DNA of 29,819 bases from GCA-2719315 sp964448645 (GTDB taxonomy: Bacteria; Bacteroidota; Bacteroidia; Flavobacteriales; Flavobacteriaceae): contig CAYUZY010000010.1 in the NCBI GenBank assembly GCA_964448645.1, positions 1 to 29,819 on the forward strand, in the 5' to 3' direction. The translations under genes and the position numbers were made by a program. Numbering within the stretch: the first letter of the stretch is position 1; each line of letters starts with the position of its first letter. Positions 16,801 through 23,796 of this stretch are shown piece after piece. Below the pieces are notes generated by a model that saw only the letters and a list, made by a program, of their open reading frames with translations, was not told the origin of the DNA and searched no databases.

Positions 16801-19721
16801 CTAGATCCAATAATATTATCACCATCAGTATCTGTTAGAGTTACTGTTGGAGTTGCCGTATCTATTGAAATAGTAATACTATCAGATCCTGAGTACGGGT
16901 TATCGGCAAGATCTTTTCCAGCCACTGTGACCTTGAAGGTGTCACTATCTGTTCCAGACCAGGTAGACATAACAAGGGTATAAACCCAAACTGAAGAAGC
17001 TACTCCAGAGCTTGACGAAACAGTCATAGTTTTATTTACTACACCATCTCCAATAGTAATTGTAGGAGAATCTAACATAGACTCAGAAAAAGTGGCCGTG
17101 AAAGTTACTGTATCTGAAATACCAAGAAGGTTATCATTATCAGTGTCAGTTAAATTAACAGTAGGAGTTGATGTATCAATATTAAATGTTATACTGCTAT
17201 TTCCAGAGATGGTATTTCCAAAATAATCTTTACCAGTAACCGTAACTGTAGCTGATGATCCAGATCCTGACCAACTGGTCATATCTAAAACATATTTCCA
17301 AGTAGAGGAGGTGGTTGCTGTCATATAAGCTTTATTAACTCCATTACCAATATTAATTGTTGGAGAATTTGCCATGGATTTGCTAAAATTCGCAACAAGA
17401 GTAACGGTAGAGGAAAGTCCAATATTTCTTGCAAGGGTACTTTTCATCCAAAGTTGGAAAGCTAAGTCTTTAGAGCTTCCTCCAATCAGCCCCGCATTGT
17501 TAGCGTAAGTATCTGGAGCTGCCATATAGGTATTAGAATAAGTACTAATAGATGAGTCAAGTGCTTTAATTTGGAACCAGTATTTTGTACCTCCAGTAAC
17601 CGAAACAGGCGTTTCAAAAACGTAAGCTACTCCACTTGCAGTTGTTTGATTTCTTGGTATATATCCAATTGTAGTTCCTATTAAAGTTCCCCCACTTAAA
17701 GAGCTTCCATTATTACCACTAACACCACTATATATTTTCATTTCAAAGCCAAAATCACGAGCAGGATTATTTTTTGACCTATCGAAGCCATAACCGTAAT
17801 TTGTAGGATTACCTTGTTTTAAAAGAATTGAATAAACATAACCATCTTTTGTGGGAGTAAATTCTTGCCAGGCACCATCTCCACCTGTACTTGTAGTTGA
17901 ATCCCACCCTATATCTAGAATTTTTTCTTGTTTAAGACTATCATTAAGTATAACGGTAGTAGTAGTGGTGTCAATCATTATATTTTCAAAGGTGTAAGAA
18001 GTTGTAGCTGTAGTAAGATATCCACCAAAATCCGTTGCAGAAACAATGGCAGTAAAAGTACCACTAGCTGAACCAGACCAATTATCCATATTAAGGGAAT
18101 AGACCCATACAGCATTATCAGTATAACTCGTGCTATAATTTTGTGTTGTTCCATTAACATCATATGTCCAAAAAGTCATACTGGAACTATCAGTTGCTAC
18201 ATAGCTGGCTACACCACTTTGAGCAAAAGCCATAAAAGTTTGACTTGTAATAGCTGTCATGGTAGAACTAGCAACACCATTACCAATAGTAATGGTTGGG
18301 GGTGTAGTAGCGTTAATAGGTTCAGAAAAAATAGCTGTAAAAGTGACTTGTCCCGTGCTTGGCATAATAGCTCCGTAATACTCTTCACTATTAGAATCTT
18401 GAATATATCTAATTGCTTCAGGGAAAATGTCAACTTCAGGTAAAAAGTCAAAAACTTTAAGTAAACCAGCATTACTTCCAGGTCCGTCATCAGCTAAACA
18501 TGAACCTCCAACTACTCTTGTTCCATCTTTACTTATACTAACAGACTCTCCCCAAAAGGCTGAGTTGCTTGTTCCTCCATCAATATCAGATCTAAATTGA
18601 GTCCATGAGGTTGTTTCTGTAGGAGTAAATTTATATACATAAACGCCTCCTCTAGAAGATCCACCTCCTTCATTAGATCTTGCTCCAACGGCGAGAGTAA
18701 AACCATCTGCACTTAAAGAGACAGCATCTCCAAAATAATCACTAGCAGATTCACCATCTATATCAGCACCTACCTGCGTCCAGGAACTTACCCCTGAAGG
18801 TGTATATCTATAAACTCTAACATGTCCAGAATTATTTCCACCGCCATCATTATTTACAGCCCCTATGGCAATTTTATAACCACTTCCATCAAGAGAAATA
18901 CTTTGACCAGAATTATCGTTAGTTGCTTCACCTAAAATACCTGAACCTAATTCAGTCCAAGAAGCTACTCCTGTTGGTGTGTATTGAAAAATTCTTGTTT
19001 CTCCTTTACTATTATCACTTTGTCTTGATGATCCTGCGATTATTGTACCATCTCTGTTAATAGAAACAGAATTACCAAGTTTATAATTAGTAGTTTCTTT
19101 CCCCGGAATATGATCACCTTTTTCAATCCAATTATTATTTGTAGAGTCATATTCATAAATATAGATAGCACCAGTTTCGTTAGAACTATCTGTATCATGA
19201 CCTCTATTACCAACAACTAATGTTTGACCGTCATCACTCAAGTCAACAGAAAGTCCAAAATTATCATTAGCTGATTCGCCATCAATATCTGAACCCATTT
19301 GTGTCCAGGAACCACTTGTAAATTGATAAACTCGAACATGACCAGCATTACCAGCTCCTCCATCATTGTTTCCTGAGCCAAAAGCTAAAATATTTCCTGC
19401 ATAATTAAGAGCTATGTTATTTGAGCCTTCTTGAATAGTACCATTATCACTAGCTGCCTCTCCATCAATATCAGCTCCCATTTGTGTCCATGAAGCGTTT
19501 CCTGTTGGAGTCCATTGAAAAACTCTAACATGTCCTTTGTTTGAGTCATGATTAACTGCAAAACCAGCAACTATTGTTCCATTTCCATTAATAGCTGTAT
19601 TTTCTCCAAAATAATCTCCTGAAGCTGCACCAAGAATTGGTTGACCTACTTGCACTTGAGCCACAAGACCCGAAGAAATCAATAGCGCTAATAGAAGATA
19701 TTTTAAAGAATTTTTTATCAT
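10563..19721 (-). CDS. Giant T9SS-secreted multidomain surface protein (3052 aa)
   Basis: A Sec signal peptide (MIKNSLKYLLLALLISSGLVAQ) is followed by: seven FG-GAP-like propeller blades (~20-430); an Ig-like unit with an insert (~445-590); a jelly-roll-like module (~594-770); three Ig-like units of the LTDTDNDN...TATFSE type (~770-1055); an SbsA-like Ig unit; a LamG/concanavalin-like domain (~1171-1414); two more Ig-like units; SbsA-like Ig; a second jelly-roll-like module (~1727-1880); two SbsA-like units; a filamin/invasin-like stretch; TSP3 calcium repeats (~2298-2404); cadherin-like modules (~2405-2740); a second TSP3 block (~2742-2800); and a T9SS type A sorting domain (~2974-3052). I see no catalytic domain, so adhesion to surfaces, cells or glycans is the likely role. 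ATG 19721 overlaps the previous stop (ATGA). The base composition looks less AT-rich than its neighbours by eye. The architecture is clear, the ligand unknown. Confidence 0.93.
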   Translation of the reverse strand: MIKNSLKYLLLALLISSGLVAQVQVGQPILGAASGDYFGENTAINGNGTIVAGFAVNHDSNKGHVRVFQWTPTGNASWTQMGADIDGEAASDNGTIQEGSNNIALNYAGNILAFGSGNNDGGAGNAGHVRVYQFTSGSWTQMGSDIDGESANDNFGLSVDLSDDGQTLVVGNRGHDTDSSNETGAIYIYEYDSTNNNWIEKGDHIPGKETTNYKLGNSVSINRDGTIIAGSSRQSDNSKGETRIFQYTPTGVASWTELGSGILGEATNDNSGQSISLDGSGYKIAIGAVNNDGGGNNSGHVRVYRYTPSGVSSWTQVGADIDGESASDYFGDAVSLSADGFTLAVGARSNEGGGSSRGGVYVYKFTPTETTSWTQFRSDIDGGTSNSAFWGESVSISKDGTRVVGGSCLADDGPGSNAGLLKVFDFLPEVDIFPEAIRYIQDSNSEEYYGAIMPSTGQVTFTAIFSEPINATTPPTITIGNGVASSTMTAITSQTFMAFAQSGVASYVATDSSSMTFWTYDVNGTTQNYSTSYTDNAVWVYSLNMDNWSGSASGTFTAIVSATDFGGYLTTATTSYTFENIMIDTTTTTVILNDSLKQEKILDIGWDSTTSTGGDGAWQEFTPTKDGYVYSILLKQGNPTNYGYGFDRSKNNPARDFGFEMKIYSGVSGNNGSSLSGGTLIGTTIGYIPRNQTTASGVAYVFETPVSVTGGTKYWFQIKALDSSISTYSNTYMAAPDTYANNAGLIGGSSKDLAFQLWMKSTLARNIGLSSTVTLVANFSKSMANSPTINIGNGVNKAYMTATTSSTWKYVLDMTSWSGSGSSATVTVTGKDYFGNTISGNSSITFNIDTSTPTVNLTDTDNDNLLGISDTVTFTATFSESMLDSPTITIGDGVVNKTMTVSSSSGVASSVWVYTLVMSTWSGTDSDTFKVTVAGKDLADNPYSGSDSITISIDTATPTVTLTDTDGDNIIGSSGSVTITATFSEAMAVSPTITIGNGVTNQGMTATSSPAVWIYNLSANGYQGSGTTASVTVAGNDLNGNAYSGSESITFTFDYVNPQVSSSGISADNLTVSLTFSEAVYTDLINGQGSNTLTTSDFQISLSGNSSITLGSSSPTSVTRISGTNIYSLTVSLTGFASGQETLTITIPNNLIYDISGNSLSTVINRSLNNNLLVYYDFSDPNSYNGQTTTNSNNTVEDLSGNNYDGIIKGTNRVYYDSYEDAMYFSGNEEEEKGIAIKTLNYVNNDSDQLNELSLVARVKLKSGELSRGRDQRIIFTMDRSENFRFSVGSDYIEAAKGKLAFHFTVDGTTFDTYAVSQTLDLRDEKWHTVGVTFKANVTGGLKYYVDGVLVYQHSGTFGPIGSQNGGPGPRYGWVGTGSESASEGNNSGPNHLFYGYMQAVKYFNKQLSATQLNIPETSPPNVILSDTESDNLVKGSDTVTITATFNEAMSSSPTINISNQVTNAAMTVSVTNNIWYYNWSVTSQYSGLATATVSGTDLSGNAYAGTESITFTVDNTGPTVSLTSSHPDQIVSDVDTGVMTATFNESLSSTPTIFITGLMSPTLMTATSSATVWTYNWDVPGVASVTTGNFSLSVSATDIVGNLATMTNSMTFTIDNVAPKFSSAAINSNQNEIGISFNENVYSAYSNSTASGALNVNDFVYSISGGTATLSSTTPSSISIDSNSSIKLGVELNGIPDGNEIITIDAASSTAIYDIAGNPVSGAAGYLIGPNKGWTASQGSFQAFSGVAGNKPYIGENNLIFAYTDNTAVYKTFDIPTGVTTITLSVDYFKNYSADTGKVVVKWYNGNNYTNYSNTSGTLTANANGNFTQSWAVPMATDVNNRKVLVELHQLNEAEYWAGNYGMKYRNLKIYGVDGGSDTGQTSNTVTLTNIKPKITSTTVATNNATVTIVFSEDVSAPAGESAIDALDFQFSISGGSATLSSTTPSSFTATNSKTYILGLPLSSAANGSEILTVRTLSDSVIDSSEEEVDYSLTQSNTIQLNDKAGPVIESSVLQKRNNYIDLTFNEGVYGDTSSSTGLLSPTLSLTQTSGVDIGLQITKVENINGGSLSGGETTIRVFLTTTSSPTGKEIYTISATNSSSIYDVLGNNMLVSQNNNQFTLNPPVSGPPSLKFSTINATPKRLIVFPPNILKLKEELLAKTNNVSSSLNYENSLELYNTNQNFRYDVNVIRSNIRSGDVSNTISRIPTFKIAETTMANSSEIKVQAIDSLGQKFNQGGAIIKIFYNGKYELLVTDNNDGTYTATYEPGPTYEKKTIIPINFEIYGQTATDRTKIELFLDSDGDGIYDEIDKCESTPLGTPVNKDGCSLGEVDLDNDGVFDNIDLCPLTPEGEKVDRFGCSESERDTDEDGVFDDKDNCPEKFNPKQEDKDEDGIGDVCDTDNPLPELITTSIKFVQLPLKGEKLGKIEAIDPEDDKLIFRLAPGSIFYGVIRILPNGEIIADNGNFLEFNSRYNGAPLEFIIDDGNGNEEKYSITIEIEDEPRPPQIFVTLLPVREDAEAGVTVAIIEAEDPMGGTILSLTFENPTGVFEWIPTVNGNSGIVKLTGALDFEEQESHPIIITAVGEELTGVFQDEIPVEDIPNAVYTGRFSLAVFPVENVTLGSKVDHTRYYNPFNKSVGKWKIKKKISGGADRALFEIKTKSTEPEVNQKTPEDENESYLAFINPPDFNNPQDHNKDNVYEVEVDFTNTEDGAIEVPVVVTQTQIQVPEGNPVAIELQSTPALPTDDTDGDGVADIIDNSPLVSNPDQIDEDGDGEGDVSDDFDHDGVWNPYDTCANTPLGEVVNMEGCVLFYIPGQNFNISKTEKCAGTNQINLSVEDTSYVYKVNVTGAINSNDSFSSSNWSLDNLSAGDYNICVTVDGIEPTMFERCFKINIQEPSPLSVFAMANDLENKVSFNLSGGSVYNITHNGKTTQTSKSNHTLSLKRGVNRVTITTGIECQGIFEATYLNSNEVKFSPNPFNEFISIYVGGEDRNISIEVHATDGRLIHSENCVLDNFSRTLEINTGEFKQGTYYIKVKGENTDQSFKAIKY
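18430..19660 (-). repeat. Seven-fold beta-propeller repeat region
   Basis: Seven units of about 55-60 residues recur, each closing on a Gx(V/I)x(V/I)(F/Y) strand: GHVRVFQW, GHVRVYQF, GAIYIYEY, GETRIFQY, GHVRVYRY, GGVYVYKF, GLLKVFDF. Between them come the SWTQxGxDIDGExxxDxFG and SLSxDGxxLAVGAxxxDGG elements. Seven copies match a closed seven-bladed FG-GAP/integrin-alpha-like propeller. Confidence 0.8.
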
Positions 19722-20323
19722 TCAGATTTAGTTATTTGTTGTTTGTTTTTTAAATACTCATAAAATTTTGCACTAGATACGTATATCAATGGAAGAGCCC
19801 ATAGCCATCCAATTAATGTTATAAAACCTAGTATAACTATTAAAAAATACAGTAGGTAAAGAAGAAAAAGTTTCCATTTATCCTCCTTCATTAGATCACT
19901 GCTTCTTTGTAAAGCTTCGCCTATAGATAATTCAGGGTTTTCTACTAAAGCGAAAAAGCACATAGAATATTTTAAAGAAAAGTATATTCCTGGAATTATA
20001 AGTAATATAAAACCAGCAATAATTATCAACACAAAAGAGACATATAATAATAATGTTTTAATAAAATGATTAAACCCTGAAAATATCATTTCAAAATTAA
20101 AATCTTCATCTTTTGAGATTTTTAATGCTAGAAGAGACCCGCCATAAATAATTGGACCTGAAGCAAATAGACTAATAAAAGCTAAATAAACAGGAGGGCT
20201 ATAGTTAGCGCTTGGCTGATAGAGATTTGGAATTAAAGCCACTATAAAAAATGGAAATAAAACCCTTAACCATTTTCCAGAAAGGGAGTTATATGCTTGA
20301 GAAATAATTTCTTGATTAGTCAT
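19718..20323 (-). CDS. DUF975-type integral membrane protein
   Basis: A 201-residue protein with about five hydrophobic segments (near 20-37, 45-68, 87-113, 117-128 and 152-180). The pattern ALQRSSDLMKEDKWKLFLLYLLYFLIVILGFITLIGWLWALPLIYVSSAKFYEYL matches the C-terminal part of DUF975 (PF06161), a family of unknown function. Its ATG overlaps the ParB stop by one base (TAATG), and its TGA stop overlaps the giant gene's ATG (ATGA), so it is translated as the middle cistron of one unit. A chaperone-like or anchoring role for the giant protein would fit the position, but nothing in the sequence shows it. Confidence 0.78.
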   Translation of the reverse strand: MTNQEIISQAYNSLSGKWLRVLFPFFIVALIPNLYQPSANYSPPVYLAFISLFASGPIIYGGSLLALKISKDEDFNFEMIFSGFNHFIKTLLLYVSFVLIIIAGFILLIIPGIYFSLKYSMCFFALVENPELSIGEALQRSSDLMKEDKWKLFLLYLLYFLIVILGFITLIGWLWALPLIYVSSAKFYEYLKNKQQITKSE

Positions 20324-21057
20324 TATTTATTTAATTTTTGTTTCGCTTCATCATAAATATCTCTGAGATATTCTAATTGATCGTTTTCTTTATTAAAGTT
20401 TTGAATATAATTATCAGTACACATAACCTCAATAACTTCTTCATCTAGATCATCTATATCATAATTCATTATTTTAATAGATCTTGCAATTCTAGAAGAG
20501 TAGGGACTTGCTTTCATTTTATGTTTACTCATTTCGTTCAGAGAATCATAGACTTGCATCCCTCTATCACGATCTAACTTATAGGTTAGTTTTTTTAATT
20601 TACTTAGTAGCCCTACATGAGATCTCCCTTCCATTAATATCTCTAAAGAAGTAGTTGGTCTAAGTCTTTTAGCTGTTTCTTTTTCCCATCGTTTAGCAAT
20701 TTTTATTGCTTCTTCTACATCATTATTTCCACTTTCAGAAGCATAGTTGGCAAAATCCATAGCATTCCACTTTGACCCGGTATTATTAATCTCTATGGTG
20801 TGTTTATCTTCTTTCCAGGTTTTACTTATAATGTAAGGAACCTTGTAACCTAATTTCTTTAAAGCCCAAAATCTATGCTGGCCATCTATAATTTGATTAT
20901 CATGATTCAGTACTATTGGGATTTGTATACCGTTTTCTTTTATACTTTTTTCAAGTCTGCCTAATATTTTCTCATTAGGCTTGCGGTTATTATCCAAAAA
21001 CTGGAAAAACTTATAATCCTCCGTGATATCTACCTTAAAATCGTTTTCTAAATCCAT
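20323..21057 (-). CDS. ParB-like (ParB/Srx fold) protein of phage/plasmid type
   Basis: A 244-residue cytoplasmic protein with a ParB/sulfiredoxin-fold domain at about residues 25-85: ILGRLEKSIKENGIQIPIVLNHDNQIIDGQHRFWALKKLGYKVPYII. The nucleotide-site motif reads GQHR rather than the GERR of chromosomal ParB. The following NNTGSKWNAMDFANYASESGN resembles the second segment of phage and mobile-element ParB-domain proteins. The C-terminal half is helical and charged, with no recognisable KorB domain. No ParA partner is present. It is the promoter-proximal gene of the DUF975-giant-lipoprotein operon, so it may be an autoregulator; direct DNA binding is not shown. The ParB-like domain is sure; the role is open. 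Confidence 0.82.
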   Translation of the reverse strand: MDLENDFKVDITEDYKFFQFLDNNRKPNEKILGRLEKSIKENGIQIPIVLNHDNQIIDGQHRFWALKKLGYKVPYIISKTWKEDKHTIEINNTGSKWNAMDFANYASESGNNDVEEAIKIAKRWEKETAKRLRPTTSLEILMEGRSHVGLLSKLKKLTYKLDRDRGMQVYDSLNEMSKHKMKASPYSSRIARSIKIMNYDIDDLDEEVIEVMCTDNYIQNFNKENDQLEYLRDIYDEAKQKLNK

Positions 21058-21087
21058 TCTAAAATAATATTATTATATTTTCTATTA

Positions 21088-21095
21088 CAAATCTA
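21088..21095 (-). promoter_or_regulatory. -7 box of the ParB-giant protein operon
   Basis: On the minus strand the sequence reads TAGATTTG, a perfect TAnnTTTG, ending 31 bp before the parB-like ATG. The expected start of transcription is near 21083. No TTG-type -33 element lies at the proper distance; instead the A-tract repeat begins about 41 bp upstream of the predicted start, where an UP-like element would act. Confidence 0.6.
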
Positions 21096-21112
21096 AAATA
21101 TTTATTTTAATA

Positions 21113-21156
21113 TTCTAATTATTTTCTAAAAAAATTCTAAAAAAATTCTAAAAAAA
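21113..21156. repeat. Tandem 11-bp repeat with phased A7 tracts
   Basis: Three perfect copies of TTCTAAAAAAA occupy 21124-21134, 21135-21145 and 21146-21156. A degenerate fourth unit, TTCTAATTATT, precedes them at 21113-21123. The 11-bp period puts the A7 tracts on nearly the same helical face, which should bend the DNA. The repeat lies upstream of the parB-like -7 box. Confidence 0.85.
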
Positions 21157-21270
21157 TTTAATTATTAGATATTTTCCAGGTTTATCCATATATAATTCAT
21201 TTTACTTCTTTAGTCTTTAACTATATTCAATATTTTACGAATGAATATTATAAGCCTAACCTACAAATAT

Positions 21271-21368
21271 ATCAAAATACTATATCTTATGATTAATTAT
21301 ATAAAATAATGAGATTGCTTGGGTAACTCTAATTACATATATTTGAAATTATTACATCAAAATACTAT
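21271..21368 (+). repeat. 13-bp direct repeat pair ATCAAAATACTAT
   Basis: Exact copies lie at 21271-21283 and 21356-21368, 85 bp apart. The second ends inside the S9 peptidase ATG (21367-21369). It may be a local duplication or a binding site; the sequence alone does not decide. Confidence 0.6.
21315..21345 (+). promoter_or_regulatory. Promoter of the S9 peptidase-GGT-AtoE operon
   Basis: A perfect -7 box TATATTTG lies at 21338-21345 and a TTG -33 element at 21315-21317, with a 20-nt spacer. The predicted start near 21350 gives a leader of about 17 nt before ATG 21367. This also argues against translation from the TTG at 21319, which lies inside the promoter. Confidence 0.65.
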
Positions 21369-23787
21369 GAATTATTACACACATTTTACAGTTTTATTTT
21401 TCTTTATTATTTCTTCACTTGCATACTCTCAAAAGAATTTAAATTATCAGCAGCCACGAAAAGAAATTTTGGATTTAGTTAATGTAGATAGAGCGCCTTC
21501 TGTTTTAAAAGATGATAAAAATCATTATATGGTTTTTGTTTATAGACCTGAATATAAATCAATTGAAGAGCTTTCTCAAAAGGAAATGCGCCTTGGTGGT
21601 CTTAGGGTAAACCCTTATTTAAACATAGGTAGTAGAACGACCTATTATGATAAAGTAAAAATTTTAGGATTAAAAAAAGGAGATAAAAGTCCTGTTGAAG
21701 TTAAAGGATTACCTAAAAACCCAAAATTATCAAATTTTGTTTATTCCCCAGATCAATCTAAAATTGCCATGATAAATACCTCATATGATAGATTAGAGTT
21801 ATGGGTTTTAGATATCAAAAAAGCTTTAGCTACAAAAATTAATACCCCTTCTTTAAATGCCACTTTAGGTTCTGTTATTAATTGGTTTTCAGACAATAAA
21901 AATCTATTAATAAAAATTAGACCAGAAAAATCAAATATTATTATTGACCAAGAAAAAAGTATTCCAAAAGGCCCTACAATTACCGAAAACATGGGAGATA
22001 AAGCCCAAAACAGAACTTATCAGGATTTATTAAAAAACATTACGGATGAAAATAATTTTGAACAATTATCTAAATCAACACTTATTAAAGTTAATTTAAA
22101 AGGGAAGGTCTCTAAATGGTTGGATGAAAAAATGTACAGATCTATTTCTTTTTCTCCAGATGGTAAATATGTACTAGTAAATACTATAAAAAAACCTTTT
22201 TCTTATTTAGTAACTTACTCAAGATTTCCTAATGAAACTGTAGTTTACGATGTAAACGGAAAGGTTATAAAAAAAATATCAGAATCACCACTTTTAGAAG
22301 TTTTACCAAAAGGCTTTATGTCTACAAAAAAAGGTAAAAGAAGTATTTCCTGGAGAAGTGATCTGCCTTGTTCTTTAAAATACATCGAAGCATTAGATAA
22401 GGGAGACCCTTCTGTTAAGGTAGATTATAGAGATAAACTAATGTATTGGGATGCTCCTTTTAATGAAAAACCAAAGTTACTTTTAAAAACTATAAACAGA
22501 ATAAATAGCATTAACTGGGGAAATCAAAATATTGCTATAGTTAGAGATATATGGTGGAATAATAGAAATACTAAAACATATCTTTTTAATCCATCTAATT
22601 CTAAAATTAAACCTAAAATAATTACAGATAGAAATTATCAAGATGTTTATAGTAATCCAGGATCTTTTATAACAAAAAGAAACAGCTTAAACAGGAATGT
22701 TTTGTTAATAAAGGATAATCATTTATATAGAATAGCTGATGGTTTTTCTAAAGAAGGTCAATTTCCATATGTTGAAAAATTAAATATTAATGATCTTTCA
22801 ACAACTACAATTTATAAATCTAATTTTGAAACAAAATTTGAAAATATTATAGATTTTGATTTTGAAAAAAATCAACTTTTTGTTAGAATTGAAAGTAAAC
22901 AGGATTTTCCAAATTATTATTTCAGAAAACTTACTAATGAAAATGATCTTAATCAAATTACATTTTTTAAAAACCCTTTTGAATCTTTAAAAAAAGTCTC
23001 AAAAGAAACTATTACTTATAAAAGAGAAGATGGTCTTGATTTAAGCGGAATATTATATTTACCACCTGGGTATAATAAAAATAAACCTGAGAGAAAACCT
23101 ATGATTTTATGGGCTTATCCTAGGGAGTATAAAGACAAAAATAGTGCTTCTCAAAAAACTAATAACCCAAATAGATTTATCTACCCATCTTGGGCTTCAC
23201 CTATATATTGGGTTACACAAGGATATGTTCTTTTAGATAGAGCTTCTTTTCCTATAATTGGAGAAAAAGATGTTGAACCAAATGATAGTTTTAGAAATCA
23301 ACTTGTTTCAAATGCTAAAGCTGCTATTAATGAATTAGATAAAAGGGGGTATATAGATTCAAAAAAAGTAGCAGTAGGAGGTCATAGTTATGGAGCTTTT
23401 ATGGTAGCGAACTTATTAAGTCATTCTAATTTATTTTCTGCAGGAATAGCAAGAAGTGGAGCATATAATAGAACTTTAACCCCTTTTGGTTTTCAAAGTG
23501 AAGAAAGAACTTATTGGGAGGCTCCTGAAGTTTATTATAATATGTCTCCATTTATGCATGCTGATAAGATGAAAACTCCTCTTTTGTTAATTCATGGTGA
23601 AGCAGATAATAATTCCGGTACTTATCCAATGCAAAGTAAAAGATACTTTAATGCTTTAAAAGGTCTTGGAGCTACTGTAAGACTAGTTATGTTTCCTAAA
23701 GAAAGTCATGGATACCGTGCTAAAGAAACTATTCTTCATTTACTTTGGGAGCAAGATCAATGGCTTGAAAAATATTTAAAAAATTAA
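21367..23787 (+). CDS. Secreted S9 family prolyl oligopeptidase-type serine peptidase (glutamyl-peptidase-like)
   Basis: An 806-residue peptidase with a Sec signal (MNYYTHFTVLFFFIISSLAYSQ). The N-terminal beta-propeller spans about 30-540, and the C-terminal alpha/beta-hydrolase carries the triad: Ser674 in GGHSYGAF, Asp747 in HGEADNN, His781 in ESHGYRAKE. The end LLWEQDQWLEKYL and the SEERTYWEAPEVYYNMSP block resemble the S9D glutamyl endopeptidase branch, which cuts after Glu/Asp; the subfamily is my reading by eye. The start at ATG 21367 is preferred over TTG 21319 because it gives a clean signal peptide and follows the promoter. Nine nt separate it from the GGT-like gene, suggesting joint breakdown of acidic peptides in the periplasm. 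Confidence 0.92.
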   Translation: MNYYTHFTVLFFFIISSLAYSQKNLNYQQPRKEILDLVNVDRAPSVLKDDKNHYMVFVYRPEYKSIEELSQKEMRLGGLRVNPYLNIGSRTTYYDKVKILGLKKGDKSPVEVKGLPKNPKLSNFVYSPDQSKIAMINTSYDRLELWVLDIKKALATKINTPSLNATLGSVINWFSDNKNLLIKIRPEKSNIIIDQEKSIPKGPTITENMGDKAQNRTYQDLLKNITDENNFEQLSKSTLIKVNLKGKVSKWLDEKMYRSISFSPDGKYVLVNTIKKPFSYLVTYSRFPNETVVYDVNGKVIKKISESPLLEVLPKGFMSTKKGKRSISWRSDLPCSLKYIEALDKGDPSVKVDYRDKLMYWDAPFNEKPKLLLKTINRINSINWGNQNIAIVRDIWWNNRNTKTYLFNPSNSKIKPKIITDRNYQDVYSNPGSFITKRNSLNRNVLLIKDNHLYRIADGFSKEGQFPYVEKLNINDLSTTTIYKSNFETKFENIIDFDFEKNQLFVRIESKQDFPNYYFRKLTNENDLNQITFFKNPFESLKKVSKETITYKREDGLDLSGILYLPPGYNKNKPERKPMILWAYPREYKDKNSASQKTNNPNRFIYPSWASPIYWVTQGYVLLDRASFPIIGEKDVEPNDSFRNQLVSNAKAAINELDKRGYIDSKKVAVGGHSYGAFMVANLLSHSNLFSAGIARSGAYNRTLTPFGFQSEERTYWEAPEVYYNMSPFMHADKMKTPLLLIHGEADNNSGTYPMQSKRYFNALKGLGATVRLVMFPKESHGYRAKETILHLLWEQDQWLEKYLKN

Positions 23788-23796
23788 TTTATTAAT

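Larger units (their letters stand above)
21058..21366. other. 309-bp divergent intergenic region
   Basis: It separates parB-like (-) from the S9 peptidase gene (+). It holds a -7 box for each direction, the phased 11-bp A-tract repeat (21113-21156), and two copies of a 13-bp direct repeat. The middle part, about 21160-21265, is AT-rich with no feature I can name. A six-codon ATG reading frame at 21289-21309 lies upstream of the predicted S9 promoter and is not called as a gene. Confidence 0.7.

Noticed and set aside
12500..17500. Regularly recurring DNA segments in the giant gene as a possible CRISPR or tandem DNA array
   Set aside because: They are diverged coding repeats of Ig-like and TSP3 protein modules in one open frame, without conserved direct repeats and unique spacers.
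18141..18443. 100-codon + strand frame inside the giant gene
   Set aside because: Antisense to the Ig-like coding region; its residue pattern resembles no known fold.
21289..21309. Six-codon ATG frame as a leader peptide for the S9 operon
   Set aside because: It lies upstream of the predicted promoter at 21315-21345, so it would not be on that transcript, and it has no regulatory codon pattern.
21319..21366. Upstream TTG start for the S9 peptidase
   Set aside because: It lies inside the promoter and would place 16 mostly polar residues before the signal peptide; ATG 21367 gives a clean Sec signal.
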